A program made the translations under genes and the position numbers. DNA of 64,000 nucleotides from Blastococcus xanthinilyticus (lineage in GTDB: Bacteria > Actinomycetota > Actinomycetes > Mycobacteriales > Geodermatophilaceae), in contig NZ_VNHW01000001.1 in assembly GCF_008124835.1 (NCBI RefSeq), positions 434,001 to 498,000 on the forward strand, in the 5' to 3' direction. Shown here one piece after another: positions 34,437 to 42,905 of this stretch; the stretch's first letter is position 1, and each line of letters begins with the position of its first letter. The notes below the pieces were generated by a model. The model was not told the origin of the DNA and made no database searches. It worked only from the letters and a program-made list of their open reading frames with translations.

Positions 34437-35849
34437 TCACTCGCTGACGGGGGCCGCGCCGCCGGGCTCGTCCAGGACCCACCAGGTGCGGACGTTCACG
34501 AACTCGCGGATCCCCGCGGCGGCCAGCTCCCGGCCGTAGCCACTGGCCCGCGTGCCGCCGAAGGGCATGCGCGGGTCGGAGGCGACCAGCGCGTTGACGA
34601 AGGCGGCGCCGGAACGGATCCGGCGGGCCACGGCGATCCCCCGGGCGGGGTCGCCGGTCCACACGCTGGCGCCCAGGCCGAAGCGGGTGTCGTCGGCGAT
34701 GCGGACGGCGTCGTCCTCGTCCCGGGCCACGATGACCACGGCGACCGGGCCGAAGACCTCCTCCTCGTAGGCCGGGACACCGGGGACCACGTCGGCCAGC
34801 ACGGTCGGGGCGTAGAAGCACCCCGGGCCGGGCAGCGGGTGCCCACCGGCGAGCAGCCGCGCGCCGGCCGCGACCGACGCCTCGACCTGCTGGTGCACGC
34901 CGTCGCGCAGATCGGCGCGGGCCATCGGCCCGACGTGCGTGCCTGACGCCTCGGGGTCGCCCACGACGAGGCCGTCGACCTCGGCCACGAGCAGTCGCGT
35001 GAACTCCTCGGCCACCGACGCCTCGACGATCAGCCGCTTGGGTGAGATGCAGCTCTGGCCCGCGTTCATCAGCCGCCCGCGAGCCGCCAGGGCCGCCACG
35101 CGGGGAAGGTCCGCATCGGCGAGCACGACGAACGGGTCGGAGCCGCCGAGCTCCAGCACCGACTTCTTGACGGCCCCGCCGGCGGCAGCGCCCACCGCGC
35201 GGCCGGCGCGCTCGCTGCCGGTGATGGTCACCGCGCCGATGCGCGGATCGGCGATCAGCCGGGCCGTCACCGCCGGGACGTCGGGCTCGGCGACCACGAG
35301 AGCGGCGAACAGGCCCGCCGGCGCACCGGCGGCGGCGAGCAGACGCTCCACCGCGAGCGCGCAGCCGGTGGTGTTCGGCGAGTGCTTCAGCAGCGCGCCG
35401 TTGCCGGCCATCAGCGCGGGGGCGGCGAACCGGAGCACCTGCCAGAGCGGGAAGTTCCACGGCATGACGGCGAGGACCACGCCGACGGGGTCGTAGGAGA
35501 TCCAGCTCCGGTCGGCGGAGGTCTCGACCGGCTCGTCGGCGAGGAACGCCGCGGTGTTGTCGGCGTAGAAGTCGCAGGTGGTGGCGCACTTCTCGACCTC
35601 GGCGCGCGCCTCGACCAACGGCTTGCCCATCTCCCGGGTGACGAGGAGGGCGAGGTCGTCGATCTCCTCGCGGAGGAGACCGGCCACCCGGCGGAGCACG
35701 ACGGCGCGCTCGTCGATCGGCCGCGCCGCCCACTCCTGCTGCGCCCCGGCCGCCCGTTCCAGCGCGGCGTCGACGTCCGCGTCGGTGAACGCCGCGTACT
35801 CGGCCAGCGGCTCGCCGGTCGCCGGGTTGACGGTGACGACGGCGCTCAT
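34437..35849 (-). CDS. NAD(P)-dependent aldehyde dehydrogenase
   Basis: A 470-residue enzyme of the succinate-semialdehyde dehydrogenase-like ALDH group. The cofactor region has VMPWNFPLWQVLRFAAPAL and ITGSERAGRAVGA, the general base glutamate is in VLELGGSDPFVVL, and the nucleophile is the cysteine of RGRLMNAGQSCISPKR. EEVFGPVAVVIV and the ending MPFGGTRASGYGRELAA are standard. It overlaps the cupin gene by 4 bp. The chain is complete and should oxidise a semialdehyde produced by the pathway. Confidence 0.94.
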   Translation of the reverse strand: MSAVVTVNPATGEPLAEYAAFTDADVDAALERAAGAQQEWAARPIDERAVVLRRVAGLLREEIDDLALLVTREMGKPLVEARAEVEKCATTCDFYADNTAAFLADEPVETSADRSWISYDPVGVVLAVMPWNFPLWQVLRFAAPALMAGNGALLKHSPNTTGCALAVERLLAAAGAPAGLFAALVVAEPDVPAVTARLIADPRIGAVTITGSERAGRAVGAAAGGAVKKSVLELGGSDPFVVLADADLPRVAALAARGRLMNAGQSCISPKRLIVEASVAEEFTRLLVAEVDGLVVGDPEASGTHVGPMARADLRDGVHQQVEASVAAGARLLAGGHPLPGPGCFYAPTVLADVVPGVPAYEEEVFGPVAVVIVARDEDDAVRIADDTRFGLGASVWTGDPARGIAVARRIRSGAAFVNALVASDPRMPFGGTRASGYGRELAAAGIREFVNVRTWWVLDEPGGAAPVSE

Positions 35850-36286
35850 GCCGGTGTCCCGCCACGGTCGGCTTCCGACAGGTGCTCGAAGGTCTCCCCC
35901 GTCGCGGTGACGGTGCGGGTGACGTCGCGGCCGCCGTAGACCCAGTAGATGGTCATCGAGCCCTCGCCTCGGTTGCGGAAGCAGTGCGGCACCCCGGCGG
36001 GCACCCACGTCGCCTGCCCGGCGACCAGGTCGAACTCGTCGTCCCCGATGACCGCGGTGGCCTCGCCCTCGTAGACCAGCACGGTCTCCTCGACGTTGTG
36101 CGAGTGCAGCGGGATGCCGGTGCCGGGCGAGAAGACGGTCATCCCCGTCGTCACCCGGTTCTCCGCGCAGTTCCACTTGCCGACGAACGGGATGGTGACC
36201 ACGCCGTTGCCGCGGTCGAAGCGCTCGATGTCGTCGGGCAGCAGCACCATCGACGGTGGGACGGGGCGGGAGCCGGCCGGGGTCAC
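35846..36286 (-). CDS. Cupin-domain protein
   Basis: A 146-residue single-domain cupin. Motif 1 is GTGIPLHSHNVEETVLVYEG, with H-x-H-x4-E metal ligands, and motif 2 is TWVPAGVPHCFRNRGEG, with the last histidine. This suggests a metal-dependent isomerase or dioxygenase or a small-molecule sensor. GTG 36286 overlaps the monooxygenase stop; an ATG 36 bp further in (MVLLPDD) is an alternative start. It is second in the monooxygenase-cupin-ALDH-dehydrogenase operon. Confidence 0.88.
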   Translation of the reverse strand: MTPAGSRPVPPSMVLLPDDIERFDRGNGVVTIPFVGKWNCAENRVTTGMTVFSPGTGIPLHSHNVEETVLVYEGEATAVIGDDEFDLVAGQATWVPAGVPHCFRNRGEGSMTIYWVYGGRDVTRTVTATGETFEHLSEADRGGTPA

Positions 36287-36594
36287 CGGGTTCCCTCCGC
36301 GGCGTGCGAGACCAGCAGCGCGCCGGGGGTGTTGACCTGCTCGGCGACGACCTCGCCGGCGATCGTGCGCCAGTGCGCGAAGTGCGCCGCCCGCTTGTGC
36401 GCCTCGAACGCCTCGGCGTCGGTGTAGAGCTCGTAGAGCAGGAAGCGGTTCTCGTCGCCCTCGACCGCGCTGACGTCGAACCGCAGGCAGCCGGGCTCGT
36501 CGCGGACGGACGCCTCCGCGTTGGCCGACATCCCGGCGAGGAACTGCTCCCGCTTCCCGGGCCGGACCTGCATCTGGACCACCAGGCTGAACAT
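36283..36594 (-). CDS. Antibiotic biosynthesis monooxygenase (ABM) domain protein
   Basis: A 103-residue dimeric ferredoxin-like ABM protein: MFSLVVQMQVRPGKREQFLA, EPGCLRFDVSAVEGDENRF and LYELYTDAEAFEAHKRAAHF. Related proteins oxidise quinols without a cofactor; others are isomerases or lyases. ATG 36594 has GGAGG 5 bp upstream, favouring it over ATG 36606. It begins the minus-strand operon and is divergent from the Ldh gene across two TTGTATACA operators. Confidence 0.9.
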   Translation of the reverse strand: MFSLVVQMQVRPGKREQFLAGMSANAEASVRDEPGCLRFDVSAVEGDENRFLLYELYTDAEAFEAHKRAAHFAHWRTIAGEVVAEQVNTPGALLVSHAAEGTR

Positions 36595-36615
36595 GCGCGC
36601 CTCCATCGCTCGAGT

Positions 36616-36635
36616 TTGTATACAAGTTGTATACA
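36616..36635. promoter_or_regulatory. Tandem TTGTATACA operator pair
   Basis: TTGTATACAA (36616-36625) is a perfect palindrome, and TTGTATACA repeats at 36627-36635, an 11-bp offset that puts both on one face of the helix. GTATAC cores are typical of GntR/FadR-type operators. They lie between the divergent catabolic operons, and the GntR gene closing the plus-strand operon is the likely repressor. Confidence 0.75.
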
Positions 36636-36666
36636 GTATCGGCAGCCGATGGGAAGAGGACGCACG

Positions 36667-37719
36667 ATGACCGACCGGATCGACCCCCAGCAGCTCCGCA
36701 CCTTCTGCGCCCGCGTGCTGACCGCGCTGGGCGTGCCGGACGACGACGGCGCCCTGGTGGCCGACAGCCTGGTGCAGGCCGACCTGTGGGGGCACCAGTC
36801 GCACGGCGTGCTGCGCCTGCCCTGGTACGCCGCGCGGCTGCGCTCGGGCGCCATGCGCGCCGTCACCGAGCCCGTGGTCCTCTCCGACACCGGGGCCCTG
36901 CTGCTGCTGGACGGGCGGGACGGCATCGGGCAGGTGCTGGCCGACCGGGCCCGGTCGCTGGCGACCGAACGGGCCCGCGCGCACGGCGTCGGCGTCGTCG
37001 GCGTGCGGAACTCCAACCACTTCGGCACGGCCATGTGGTTCACCCGCCGCGCCGCCCGGGACGGTTTCGTCGCGGTCCTCACCACCAACGCCAGCCCCGC
37101 GATGGCGCCCTGGGGCGGTAGGGAGAAGGTGCTCGGCACCAACCCGTGGTCGATCGCCGCCCCGGCGCCGGACGGCCGGGTCGTGGCCGTGGACATCGCG
37201 AACACCGCCGTGGCCCGGGGCAAGATCTACCTGGCGCAGAGCCGCGGCGAGGCCATCCCGGAGGGGTGGGCGCTCACGGCCGACGGCGCGCCGACGACCG
37301 ATCCGGCGGAGGGGGTGCTCGGCGTGATCCTGCCGATGGCCGGGCACAAGGGCTACGCCATCACGTTCCTCATGGACGTGCTCTCGGGCGCGCTCACCGG
37401 CAGCGCCGTCGGCACCGGCGTGCACGGCCCGTACGAGGCCGGGGTCCGCAGCGGCTGCGGGCACCTGTTCCTGGCGCTGGACCCGGCGGCGTTCGGCGAC
37501 CCGGCCGGCTACGAGGAGCGGGTCCGGCAGCTGGTGGACGAGGTGCGCTCGGTGCCGCTGGCGCAGGGCTTCGACGAGGTCTTCCTCCCGGGCGAGGTGG
37601 AGGACCGCGCGGAGGCCGCGGCCCTGGCCGCCGGCGGCATCGCGCTCGCCGAGGGCTCCCTGGCCGAGCTGCGCGAGCTGGCCGGCACGACCGGCGTCCC
37701 GCTCGGGCCGCTCCGGTGA
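36667..37719 (+). CDS. Ldh family oxidoreductase (malate/L-lactate dehydrogenase type)
   Basis: A 350-residue NAD(P)-dependent 2-hydroxyacid or imine dehydrogenase of the MdhA/YlbC fold, unrelated to classical lactate dehydrogenase. Seen: DLWGHQSHGVLRLPWYAARL, GVGVVGVRNSNHFGTAMWF with the catalytic histidine, LTTNASPAMAPWGGREKVLG and ILPMAGHKGYAITFLMDVLS. ATG 36667 with GAGGA 6 bp upstream is preferred over ATG 36649. Its stop overlaps the GntR start. It probably oxidises the first intermediate of the same carboxylate pathway. Confidence 0.93.
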   Translation: MTDRIDPQQLRTFCARVLTALGVPDDDGALVADSLVQADLWGHQSHGVLRLPWYAARLRSGAMRAVTEPVVLSDTGALLLLDGRDGIGQVLADRARSLATERARAHGVGVVGVRNSNHFGTAMWFTRRAARDGFVAVLTTNASPAMAPWGGREKVLGTNPWSIAAPAPDGRVVAVDIANTAVARGKIYLAQSRGEAIPEGWALTADGAPTTDPAEGVLGVILPMAGHKGYAITFLMDVLSGALTGSAVGTGVHGPYEAGVRSGCGHLFLALDPAAFGDPAGYEERVRQLVDEVRSVPLAQGFDEVFLPGEVEDRAEAAALAAGGIALAEGSLAELRELAGTTGVPLGPLR

Positions 37720-38420
37720 GCGGCCCCGCCGGCGGCGACGCCAGCAAGGCCGACCTGGTCCACCGGCAGCTCAAGGAGGAGATCGAGCTCGGCGAGCTGG
37801 CACCCGGCACGCCGCTGTCGGAGCTGTGGCTGGTGGAGCGCACCGGCGCGTCCCGCACCCCGGTCCGGGAGGCCCTGCGGCGGCTGGCCGCCGAGGGGCT
37901 GGTCGACCTCGTGCCGCGCCAGGGGGCCCGCGTCTCCCGGGTGTCCCTGCAGAGCGTCCGCGACCTGTTCGACTTCCGCACCCTGCTGGAGCCGGCGGCG
38001 ATGCGTCAGGCCACCGAGGCCGCCGCGGCCGACCCGGAGCTGCGCCGGCTCTTCACCGCGATGCGCAACGAGTTCGCCCGCACGGTGCGCCGGGTGCCCT
38101 CGCAGGCCCGCTCCCGCGCGTTCTACGAGCTGGCCGACCGGTTCGACTGGGCCATCATCGGCGCCACCCGCAACGAGCACCTGCGCCGCACCATCGCCGA
38201 GCTGCGGCCGCACACCGCCCGCCTGCGGAACCTCTCCCACGTCGACCCGCAGCGGGTCGAGGTCTCCGTCGCCGAGCACCTGCGCATGTGCGACGCGCTG
38301 CTGGCCGGGGACGCCGACGGGGCCGCGGCCGCGATCGCCGACCACCTCGAGCAGAGCCTGGCGACCATCTTCCGCAACCTCGCACGGGGGCCCGGCGAGG
38401 GGCTGGACCTGCTCGGCTAG
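37716..38420 (+). CDS. GntR-family regulator with FCD domain
   Basis: A 234-residue FadR-type regulator. The winged helix covers ~12-80 (LVHRQLKEEIELGELAPGTP, GASRTPVREALRRLAAEGLV), and the FCD effector domain follows, with FYELADRFDWAIIGATRNEH and a C-terminal ADHLEQSLATIF. It is translated as a coupled unit with the Ldh gene (GTGA) and should bind the TTGTATACA pair upstream of that gene. Its TAG stop lies in the first copy of a 14-bp tandem duplication. Confidence 0.92.
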   Translation: MSGPAGGDASKADLVHRQLKEEIELGELAPGTPLSELWLVERTGASRTPVREALRRLAAEGLVDLVPRQGARVSRVSLQSVRDLFDFRTLLEPAAMRQATEAAAADPELRRLFTAMRNEFARTVRRVPSQARSRAFYELADRFDWAIIGATRNEHLRRTIAELRPHTARLRNLSHVDPQRVEVSVAEHLRMCDALLAGDADGAAAAIADHLEQSLATIFRNLARGPGEGLDLLG

Positions 38421-38444
38421 CCCTGGTCTGCTAGCCCTGGTCTG
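38417..38444. repeat. 14-bp tandem duplication over two convergent stop codons
   Basis: CTAGCCCTGGTCTG occurs twice without a gap. The first copy contains the TAG of the GntR gene; the second copy contains the CTA that is the stop codon of the opposing stress protein gene. Confidence 0.85.
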
Positions 38445-38829
38445 CCTTGACCGCCAGCACCGGGCAGTGGGCGTCGAGCAGGATCCGCTGCGCCTGGCTG
38501 CCGGTGATCAGCTTGCCGGTCGGCGTGCGCCGGCGCAGGCCGATCACGATCATGCTGGCCCGGACGCGGTCGGCGATCTCGACGACCTCCTCGGCCGCGT
38601 CGTGACCGCCGACGTGCTGATCGATCTCGTACACCACACCGGCGGCCTCCAGCCGCCCCCGGACGTCGGCGAGCACCTCCTCCGAGGCGAACCTGTTGTC
38701 GACGTACGCGTCGCCGCGCGAGGTGTTGACGACGTGCAGCGGCTGCTCGCGCAGCGTCGCCTCGCGGATACCGGCGGCCAGCGCCGCCTCGCCTTCGGGA
38801 GTGGGGACGTAGCCCACGACGATCGTCAT
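38431..38829 (-). CDS. Universal stress protein (UspA family)
   Basis: A 132-residue Rossmann-like protein. MTIVVGYVPTPEGEAAL opens the fold and the ATP-binding glycine loop is visible as GLRRRTPTGKLITGSQAQRI, matching G-x2-G-x9-G-S/T with one shift, followed by CPVLAVK. ATP-binding members act as stress sensors. It is an isolated single gene between the GntR regulator and the two-component system. Confidence 0.92.
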   Translation of the reverse strand: MTIVVGYVPTPEGEAALAAGIREATLREQPLHVVNTSRGDAYVDNRFASEEVLADVRGRLEAAGVVYEIDQHVGGHDAAEEVVEIADRVRASMIVIGLRRRTPTGKLITGSQAQRILLDAHCPVLAVKADQG

Positions 38830-38936
38830 GCGGGCAGCCTCCCCGCCCGCGCCGGGCAGGTCAGCATTGCGCGCCTAACGGTCGTTTCGGTCCTTGCGTC
38901 AGCCGGTGTGTCAGCCGATGCGGGCGTCGGAGGACG

Positions 38937-39620
38937 TCAGCCGGCCCGCAGGGTGAACCGGCGCTCGGGACGACCCGCCGTGCCGTACCGCTGCCGCACC
39001 TCCGCCTCGTGCTGGGCGACGAGCTGCTCGAGGTAGCGGCGGGCGCTCACCCGGGCCAGGCCGGTGCGCTCGCTGCACTCGGAGGCGGACAGCCCGTCGG
39101 CTCCCGCCGACCGCAGGGCCGTACGCACCAGTTCCAGGGTCTCCGGCGCGATCCCCTTGGGCGTGTGCACCGGCGCCGGTGGCGCGCCGCGGGCACCGGC
39201 GAGCATCCGGTCGACGTCGGCCTGGCCCGCCTCGTCCAGCACCTCGAGGTCCGCCCGGAGCCGGGCGTAGTCGCGCAGCCGGGTCTCGAAGGCCCGCCGG
39301 TCGAAGGGCTTCACCAGGTACTGCAGCACGCCGCCGTGCAGGGCGCTGCGGATGCTGTCCACGTCCCGTGCCGCGCTGATCACCATGACGTCGACCGACG
39401 ACCCGGCCGACCGGAGGCGCCGCAGCACCTCGAGCCCGGTCATGTCGGGCAGGTAGACGTCGAGGAGCACCAGGTCGGGCGCGAGCTCGGCGACGGCGTC
39501 CAGCGCGGCCGCCCCGGTGGCCGCGCTCCCGACCACCCGGAAGCCGTCGAGGGCGCCGACGAAGCCGGCGTGCACCTTGGCCACCATGAAGTCGTCGTCG
39601 ACGATGAGGACGCCGATCAC
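38937..39620 (-). CDS. CitB/DcuR-type response regulator
   Basis: A 227-residue regulator. The receiver domain shows the acidic pair VDDD, the phospho-acceptor aspartate in LVLLDVYLPDMTG (near residue 55), VISAARD and the lysine of YLVKPFDRR. The C-terminal DNA-binding domain (SASECSERTGLARVSARRYL) is the CitB-type helix-turn-helix. It overlaps the kinase gene by 4 bp and is transcribed with it. Like its relatives it probably activates the adjacent tctCBA genes on sensing a tricarboxylate or dicarboxylate. Confidence 0.94.
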   Translation of the reverse strand: MIGVLIVDDDFMVAKVHAGFVGALDGFRVVGSAATGAAALDAVAELAPDLVLLDVYLPDMTGLEVLRRLRSAGSSVDVMVISAARDVDSIRSALHGGVLQYLVKPFDRRAFETRLRDYARLRADLEVLDEAGQADVDRMLAGARGAPPAPVHTPKGIAPETLELVRTALRSAGADGLSASECSERTGLARVSARRYLEQLVAQHEAEVRQRYGTAGRPERRFTLRAG

Positions 39621-41203
39621 GGGCGCACCAGGGCCGGCGCGGCGGGGAGCACTGCGGTGAACGTGCTTCCCCCCGCCGAGGACGCCGTCACCTCACCGCC
39701 CCGCCGGGTGCAGACGAGGTGGACGACCGACAGCCCGATCCCACGCTCCCGCGAGCCGGCCGTCTTCGTCGACACCCCCCGGCGGAAGACCTCCCGCTCC
39801 ATCCCGGCCGGCACCCCGGGCCCCGAGTCGCGCACGACGACGTCCACCTCTCCGTCCACCAGCCCGAGGGCCACCTCCACCCAGCCCTGCCCGGACGCCG
39901 CCGCGGCGTCCATGGCGTTGTCCACGAGGTTCCCGACGACGGTGGCGACGTCGGCGCTCAGCTCGCCGTCCAGCACGGGCAGCTCGGAGTCGGCGGCGAT
40001 GCGCAGCTCGACGCCGAGCTCGGTGGCCTGGCTGACCTTGGCGATCAGCAGCGCCGCGACCGACGGATCGGCCACGGCCTCGGTGACCGCGCCGGTGAGC
40101 GCCGAGCGGCTGGAGCTGATCCGGTGCACGAACCGCACCGCCTCGTCGGACTCCCCCAGCTCGATGAGGCCCGCGATGGTGTGCAGCCGGTTGCTGAACT
40201 CGTGGGCCTGGGCGCGCAGCGTATCCGTGACGTGCCGGGTGAGGTCGAGCTCGCGGCGCAGCTCCAGCAGCTCGGTGCGGTCCCGGAGGGTGGTGACCGA
40301 GCCGATCTCCCGGCCGCGGCTCGCGATCGGCAGCCGGTTGACCACCAGGACCCGGCCCGCGCTGGCCACCGCACGGTCCCGCTCCACCTCGCCCGACAGC
40401 AGGGCGTCGCGCATCTCCTCCCCCACCCCCAGGTCCTCGAGGGTGCGGCCCAGCGCGTCGCCGGGGATCCGCAGCAGCCGGATCGCCTCGTCGCTGATCA
40501 GGGTCACCCGGCCGCGCAGGTCCAGCCCGACCACGCCCTCCCGGATGCCGTGCAGCATCGCGTCGCGGTGCTCCACCAGGCCGGTGATCTCCGCGGGCTC
40601 CAGCCCCAGGGTCTGCCGCTTCACCCGCCGGGCGACCAGCAGGGAGCCCCCGATCCCCAGCGCGCTGGCGAGCCCGAGGTAGGTGAGCAGATTGGGCGCC
40701 GCGGCGGCCAGTCCGTCGAGCACCGACGGGTACTCGCGGGTGACCGCGACGAAGCCGGCCGGCTCGCGGCGCGGGCCGGTCAGCACCGGCACCATCGCCA
40801 CCGCCGCGTGCTGGCCGTCGACCTCGCGCTCCCCCACCCACGCCGGGCCCTCGAGCACCGTGCTGTCGCCGAGCGGGAAGCGGGTGCCCAGCTGTGCCGG
40901 CTTCGGGCTCGCCAGCACCGTCGCGTCGGCGTCGGCGACCACGACCGAGGCCGAGCCCGACACGCTGCGCGTGCTCTCGGCGGCCACCCGGAGGTAGGCC
41001 ACCCCACCCTCGTCCATCGCCTCGCGGAAGATGCGGGCATTGGCCAGCGTCTCGGCGACCGCGAGCGCCCGCCGGCCCTCGGTCTCCTGCGCGCGCTTGG
41101 TGGTCTGCGCGACGGTGACCGCGGTGACGCCCACCAGGACGACACAGATGATCACCACCTGCAGGGCCAGCAGCTGGCCGGCCAGCGACAGCCGCCGGGA
41201 CAC
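39617..41203 (-). CDS. CitA/DcuS-type sensor histidine kinase
   Basis: A 528-residue membrane kinase: helix ~8-32, a periplasmic-side sCache sensor ~40-175, helix ~178-200, a PAS domain ~205-320, then the histidine box LRAQAHEFSNRLHTIAGLIE, an N-box VGNLVDNAMDA, and G-boxes DSGPGV and GIGLSVVH. The phospho-acceptor histidine is in HEFSNRLH, typical of the CitA family. In this family the sCache domain binds citrate or C4-dicarboxylates. GTG 41203 has AGGAGG 5 bp upstream. It is divergent from tctC. Confidence 0.95.
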   Translation of the reverse strand: MSRRLSLAGQLLALQVVIICVVLVGVTAVTVAQTTKRAQETEGRRALAVAETLANARIFREAMDEGGVAYLRVAAESTRSVSGSASVVVADADATVLASPKPAQLGTRFPLGDSTVLEGPAWVGEREVDGQHAAVAMVPVLTGPRREPAGFVAVTREYPSVLDGLAAAAPNLLTYLGLASALGIGGSLLVARRVKRQTLGLEPAEITGLVEHRDAMLHGIREGVVGLDLRGRVTLISDEAIRLLRIPGDALGRTLEDLGVGEEMRDALLSGEVERDRAVASAGRVLVVNRLPIASRGREIGSVTTLRDRTELLELRRELDLTRHVTDTLRAQAHEFSNRLHTIAGLIELGESDEAVRFVHRISSSRSALTGAVTEAVADPSVAALLIAKVSQATELGVELRIAADSELPVLDGELSADVATVVGNLVDNAMDAAAASGQGWVEVALGLVDGEVDVVVRDSGPGVPAGMEREVFRRGVSTKTAGSRERGIGLSVVHLVCTRRGGEVTASSAGGSTFTAVLPAAPALVRP

Positions 41204-41388
41204 GGTTCCTCCTGATGTCCGGTGGGGCGCCGGTCGCGCCCGGGAGCCACTTCACCACGGATCCCCCGGCCCTGTGACCGTGGACACAACGACCACAAAG
41301 CTCAATGCGCACGCAACCGTGACACCGCTTCCGTGGCTCCCCATTGTCGGCTCCGACGGCGTCCTGCCGACATGACCCAGGAGGAACG

Positions 41389-42393
41389 ATGCGTACTGCT
41401 TCACTGCGGAGGCTGACGGTCGGCGCCGTGGCCGCCGGACTCGCGCTCACCGGCTGCGGCACGACGGCCGAGGGCGGTTCCGCCGCGGCCGGCGGCGCGG
41501 ACGGCCCGATCGAGGGCCTGCGGATGCTGGTGCCCAACTCGGCCGGGAGCGGCTACGACACCACCGCGCGCACCGTCGCGCAGGTGCTCGAGGCCAACGA
41601 CCTCGCCTCCTCGATCGAGGTGTTCAACCTCGAGGGGGCCGGCGGCACGGTGGGCCTGCAGCGCCTCGTGAACGAGGAGGGCAACGCCGACATGCTCATG
41701 CAGATGGGCCTCGGCGTCGTCGGCGCGCAGTACAGCAACCAGTCCGAGGCCACGCTCGACCAGACGACGCCGGTGGCCCGGCTGATCGAGGAGGCCGAGG
41801 CGATCGTCGTCCCCGCCGACTCCCCGTACGAGACGCTGGACCAGCTCATCGAGGCGTGGAAGGCCGACCCGGGCAACGTCCCGGTCGGCGGCGCGTCCAA
41901 CCCCGGCGGCCCGGACCACCTGACCCCGATGCTGCTGGCCGAGGAGGCCGGCATCGACCCCACCGAGGTCAACTACGTCTCCTACGACGGCGGCGGCGAG
42001 CTGCTGGCCGGCATCCTCGGTTCGCAGATCTCCTTCGGCGCCACCGGCATCAGCGAGATCACCGAGTCGGCCGCCAGCGGTGACGTGCGCGTCCTCGCGG
42101 TCACCAGCGAGGAGCCGATCGAGGGTCTCGACGCCCCCACCCTCACCGAGGAGGGCGTGGACCTGGTCTTCACCAACTGGCGCGGCCTGGTGGCGCCGCC
42201 CGGGATCACCGAGGAGGAGACCCAGCGGCTGGTCGACGCGGTGACCGAGATGCAGGCCAGCGAGGAGTGGCAGCAGGAGCTCGAGGACAACGGCTGGACC
42301 GACGCCTTCCTCGCCGGCGACGAGTTCACCGAGTTCCTCGGCGAGCAGAGCGAGCGCGTGGAGACCGTCCTGGGCCGGCTGGGGCTGGCGTGA
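41389..42393 (+). CDS. tctC: Tripartite tricarboxylate transporter solute-binding lipoprotein
   Basis: A 334-residue TctC/Bug-type binding protein. The signal ends in the lipobox ALTGC, so it is a lipoprotein outside the membrane. The core has LRMLVPNSAGSGYDTTARTV, FNLEGAGGTVGLQRLV, PVGGASNPGGPDHL and VSYDGGGELLAGILG, family loops that clamp a carboxylate. AGGAGG lies 6 bp before the ATG. The 185-bp gap to the divergent kinase must hold the promoters for both; I saw GTGACCGTGGACAC and CAACCGTGACAC, a possible direct repeat for the response regulator. Confidence 0.94.
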   Translation: MRTASLRRLTVGAVAAGLALTGCGTTAEGGSAAAGGADGPIEGLRMLVPNSAGSGYDTTARTVAQVLEANDLASSIEVFNLEGAGGTVGLQRLVNEEGNADMLMQMGLGVVGAQYSNQSEATLDQTTPVARLIEEAEAIVVPADSPYETLDQLIEAWKADPGNVPVGGASNPGGPDHLTPMLLAEEAGIDPTEVNYVSYDGGGELLAGILGSQISFGATGISEITESAASGDVRVLAVTSEEPIEGLDAPTLTEEGVDLVFTNWRGLVAPPGITEEETQRLVDAVTEMQASEEWQQELEDNGWTDAFLAGDEFTEFLGEQSERVETVLGRLGLA

Positions 42394-42905
42394 GCACGGC
42401 CGCCCACCACGAGGAGCAGAAGGAGCAGGGCCGCTCCGAGCTCGGCGTGGCCCTCTTCCTGGGAGCGCTCGGCGCCCTGGTGATCGTGCAGGCGCTCCTC
42501 CTGCCGGAGAGCCTCATCGCCCGGGGCCCGGTCGGGCCGCGGACGGTCCCCCTCGTGGTGGGCGGCCTCCTCCTCGCCGTCGCGGCCTTCCTCGCGGCCG
42601 ACGTGCTGCGCGGCGGCCGGGGCGAGCCGGAGGGCGGTGAGGACATCGACCTCACCGGCCGCAGCGACTGGCTCACCATCGGCATGCTCGTGGCCGCCTT
42701 CGCCGCGAACGCGCTGCTCATCGAGCCGCTGGGCTGGCCGGTCTCCGGCGCCATCCTCTTCTGGGGCTCGGCGTTCGCGCTGGGCAGCCGGCACTACATC
42801 CGCGACGCGGTGATCGCCGTCGTCCTGTCGGTCGGCACCTGGTACCTGTTCGTCCTCGGGCTGAGCACCGCGCTGCCGGTCGGCATCCTGGAGGGGATCC
42901 TCTGA
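42390..42905 (+). CDS. tctB: Tripartite tricarboxylate transporter small membrane subunit
   Basis: A 171-residue four-helix membrane protein: [59 protein letters not shown] and a C-terminal pair [20 protein letters not shown] with the usual [11 protein letters not shown] end. Its GTG start overlaps the tctC stop, and its TGA overlaps the tctA start, so all three subunits are translated in step. Confidence 0.93.
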   Translation: MSTAAHHEEQKEQGRSELGVALFLGALGALVIVQALLLPESLIARGPVGPRTVPLVVGGLLLAVAAFLAADVLRGGRGEPEGGEDIDLTGRSDWLTIGMLVAAFAANALLIEPLGWPVSGAILFWGSAFALGSRHYIRDAVIAVVLSVGTWYLFVLGLSTALPVGILEGIL

